Below are positions 42,296 to 43,401 of a stretch of 43,401 nt of DNA, piece after piece. The stretch comes from Actinomycetes bacterium. Lineage in GTDB: Bacteria; Actinomycetota; Acidimicrobiia; Acidimicrobiales; Acidimicrobiaceae. The first letter of the stretch is position 1; each line of letters opens with the position of its first letter. The stretch spans positions 1 through 43,401 of the forward strand of contig JAJYDM010000009.1 in assembly GCA_021777475.1 (NCBI GenBank), given 5' to 3'. The notes beneath the pieces were generated by a model. It was not told where the DNA came from. It ran no database searches and saw only the letters and a list, made by a program, of their open reading frames with translations. The position numbers and the translations under genes are program-made.

Positions 42296-42339
42296 GACAA
42301 TTATAGGATTGGATGCAACATATTCGAAGTGTGCCTAAC
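42296..42339 (+). repeat. 44-bp imperfect direct repeat, copy 1
   Basis: Matches 42611-42654 at 38 of 44 positions without gaps; the central GATGCAACATA and the later TCGAAGTG and GCCTAAC blocks are identical. It begins four bases after the nrdJ stop codon and ends before the nrdJ terminator. Confidence 0.85.
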
Positions 42340-42365
42340 AGCAATGACTAGCTATTCTCACCAGG

Positions 42366-42404
42366 GAAGGTACTCAGGAAACATGCTTGGGTACCTTCTT
42401 TTTT
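42366..42404 (+). terminator. Rho-independent terminator of nrdJ
   Basis: GAAGGTACTCAGG pairs over 13 bp (two G-T wobbles) with CTTGGGTACCTTC around a 7-nt loop, followed by six T. It is the clearest intrinsic terminator in the window. Confidence 0.88.
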
Positions 42405-43401
42405 GATAGTCATAGGCTGGAATCTCTTTAATTCAATATGTGCCGGATGTGACCAGCTCCCAAAATTGGTCATCCTATCTAGCCCCAATCAGTTAGGAAT
42501 GGCCTCCTATTACTCACCTGGAATGCCTGCATACCTAGACTCAGGTAGAACAACCGGTTGTTCGCGATGAATAGCTTGTACTTCAAATTATGGTCTTTGC
42601 TAGTATTCCCGGCAATTATGAGATTAGATGCAACATAATCGAAGTGCGCCTAACGAAATTTCCGAGAGCCAGAGATCCGGTGGTGATTCTTTGAGTGGAT
42701 ATTGTCTGGTAGGTTCCCTAATACGCCATCCAAATTCACCTTGTAGAGGAATTGGTGTGGCAATTGGAAGGTTAAGTCCCCACCTGTGTTCGACACAAAT
42801 CGCTGTTGATCTGCGGCAGAAACATCTCACTGCCGTGAGTTGATATTGGTGTCGCATGAATTGCGATCGGGGTTGCATCGGTGGAAATCGATACGAAACG
42901 AGGAACTGTTGCAAAAGGACAAAAGGGCATTCAAAGTCTCAACCTCAAGTTGAAGGTTAAGGTATGAACTCGTCGCCGTACCCCTGGTCCCGATAGATCT
43001 ACAACCTGCGTGACGCCATCACTGTTCTTTGGATCTGGCTCCCGTGGTGGAGTAGCGATTTTCACAGACTTGTTTATCAAGGAGATGACTGAATCTTTTA
43101 CCTCCCAATTCCTGATGGGACCAATGTCTTTACCCCCGTGAGGGTATTCGCGATCTGTACGCAGCGCGCGAATTGGCTCACCGGTACTGGTCTGCCGGTG
43201 CGAAAATTGGTGCGTGTTTTGGTTGGGGAGTCCCACGGCGTTCCAACCCTGAATAATCTGCTTTGGGCGATCAGGAGCTATGCCGGAATCTTGTGTTTCT
43301 GACCTTGTCACCTGGTCGAATCGGCAGTTGTTCTGGTGATGCTTGCCGGATCGGCAAAGACTCACGCTGGCGTAATGTCATCGTCAAATATAGTGCGGGT
43401 T
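42405..43401. other. Gene-empty stretch to the right edge
   Basis: About 1 kb after the nrdJ terminator. It holds the second copy of the 44-bp repeat and a hairpin CGGCAG/CTGCCG (42814-42835). A 144-codon frame on the minus strand (42931-43365, GTG) has no family features; it may be a decayed gene or a shadow. No transposase motif was recognised. Confidence 0.5.
42611..42654 (+). repeat. 44-bp imperfect direct repeat, copy 2
   Basis: Second copy, 315 bp after the first. The segment immediately left of it has no resemblance to nrdJ, so the repeat is not part of that gene. Confidence 0.85.

Noticed and set aside
42931-43365. 144-codon minus-strand frame at the right edge, considered as a transposase fragment
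   Set aside because: No DDE or other transposase motif seen; very polar with no domain pattern. Left as unassigned.

Overview
The window looks like chromosomal DNA from an actinobacterium of the class Acidimicrobiia (the Acidithrix, Ferrimicrobium and Acidimicrobium relatives). Pointers are a DUF2469 gene next to rplS, a trpD / PimB-type mannosyltransferase / SRPBCC neighbourhood like that of Mycobacterium, a class II B12-dependent ribonucleotide reductase, frequent GTG/TTG starts, Thr/Ser-rich tails on exported proteins, and a G+C content near one half by eye (low for Actinomycetota). The class assignment is inference; I cannot name a species.

Layout. 1-4783 is a translation and protein-targeting block on the + strand: end of ftsY, ffh, rpsP, khpA-like KH gene, rimM, trmD, rplS, DUF2469. 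4923-6598 holds a small zinc-binding protein (-), inorganic pyrophosphatase and a NifU-type Fe-S scaffold. 6715-9592 holds a class A penicillin-binding protein and a coiled-coil zinc-ribbon protein. 9593-9930 is the RNase P RNA gene on the - strand, abutting the stop codon of the zinc-ribbon gene. 10032-15107 is an SbcD/SbcC (Mre11/Rad50-type) nuclease pair, then an ECF-like sigma factor with a single-pass membrane partner carrying a long Thr-rich repeat tail. 15363-18679 (-) is an FGGY kinase, purK and purE. 19010-22016 is a peroxide-defence cluster: PerR-type Fur regulator, rubrerythrin without a rubredoxin domain, a heterodisulfide-reductase-like Fe-S protein and DUF3501.

From 22074 on come a membrane protein (-), trpD, two short overlapping genes, DUF4031, a PimB-type glycosyltransferase, an SRPBCC protein, an AlaC-type aminotransferase, an ACT-domain protein, a canonical-looking glycerol kinase (-), a nucleotide-sugar epimerase (-) divergent from a GtrA-type membrane protein, a 4,5-dihydroxyphthalate-decarboxylase/substrate-binding-like protein, a GT2 glycosyltransferase plus YfhO-type membrane protein (-), and nrdJ with its own terminator.

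Most of the window is housekeeping. The strongest points for a second look are: (1) two NrdR-box-like 16-mers exactly 31 bp apart upstream of nrdJ; (2) the PerR / rubrerythrin / Fe-S protein / DUF3501 cluster with a long stem-loop inside it; (3) an FGGY kinase that has lost two glycerol-contacting residues, while a second kinase in the window keeps them; (4) a 44-bp imperfect direct repeat downstream of nrdJ; (5) an exact 70-bp repeat inside the Thr-rich tail gene; (6) rnpB sitting tail to tail with zero spacing against a protein gene; and (7) four gene-empty stretches of 0.7-1.1 kb (26956-27707, 28926-30056, 33662-34424, 42405-43401). I saw no tRNA genes, CRISPR array, prophage or intact insertion sequence.
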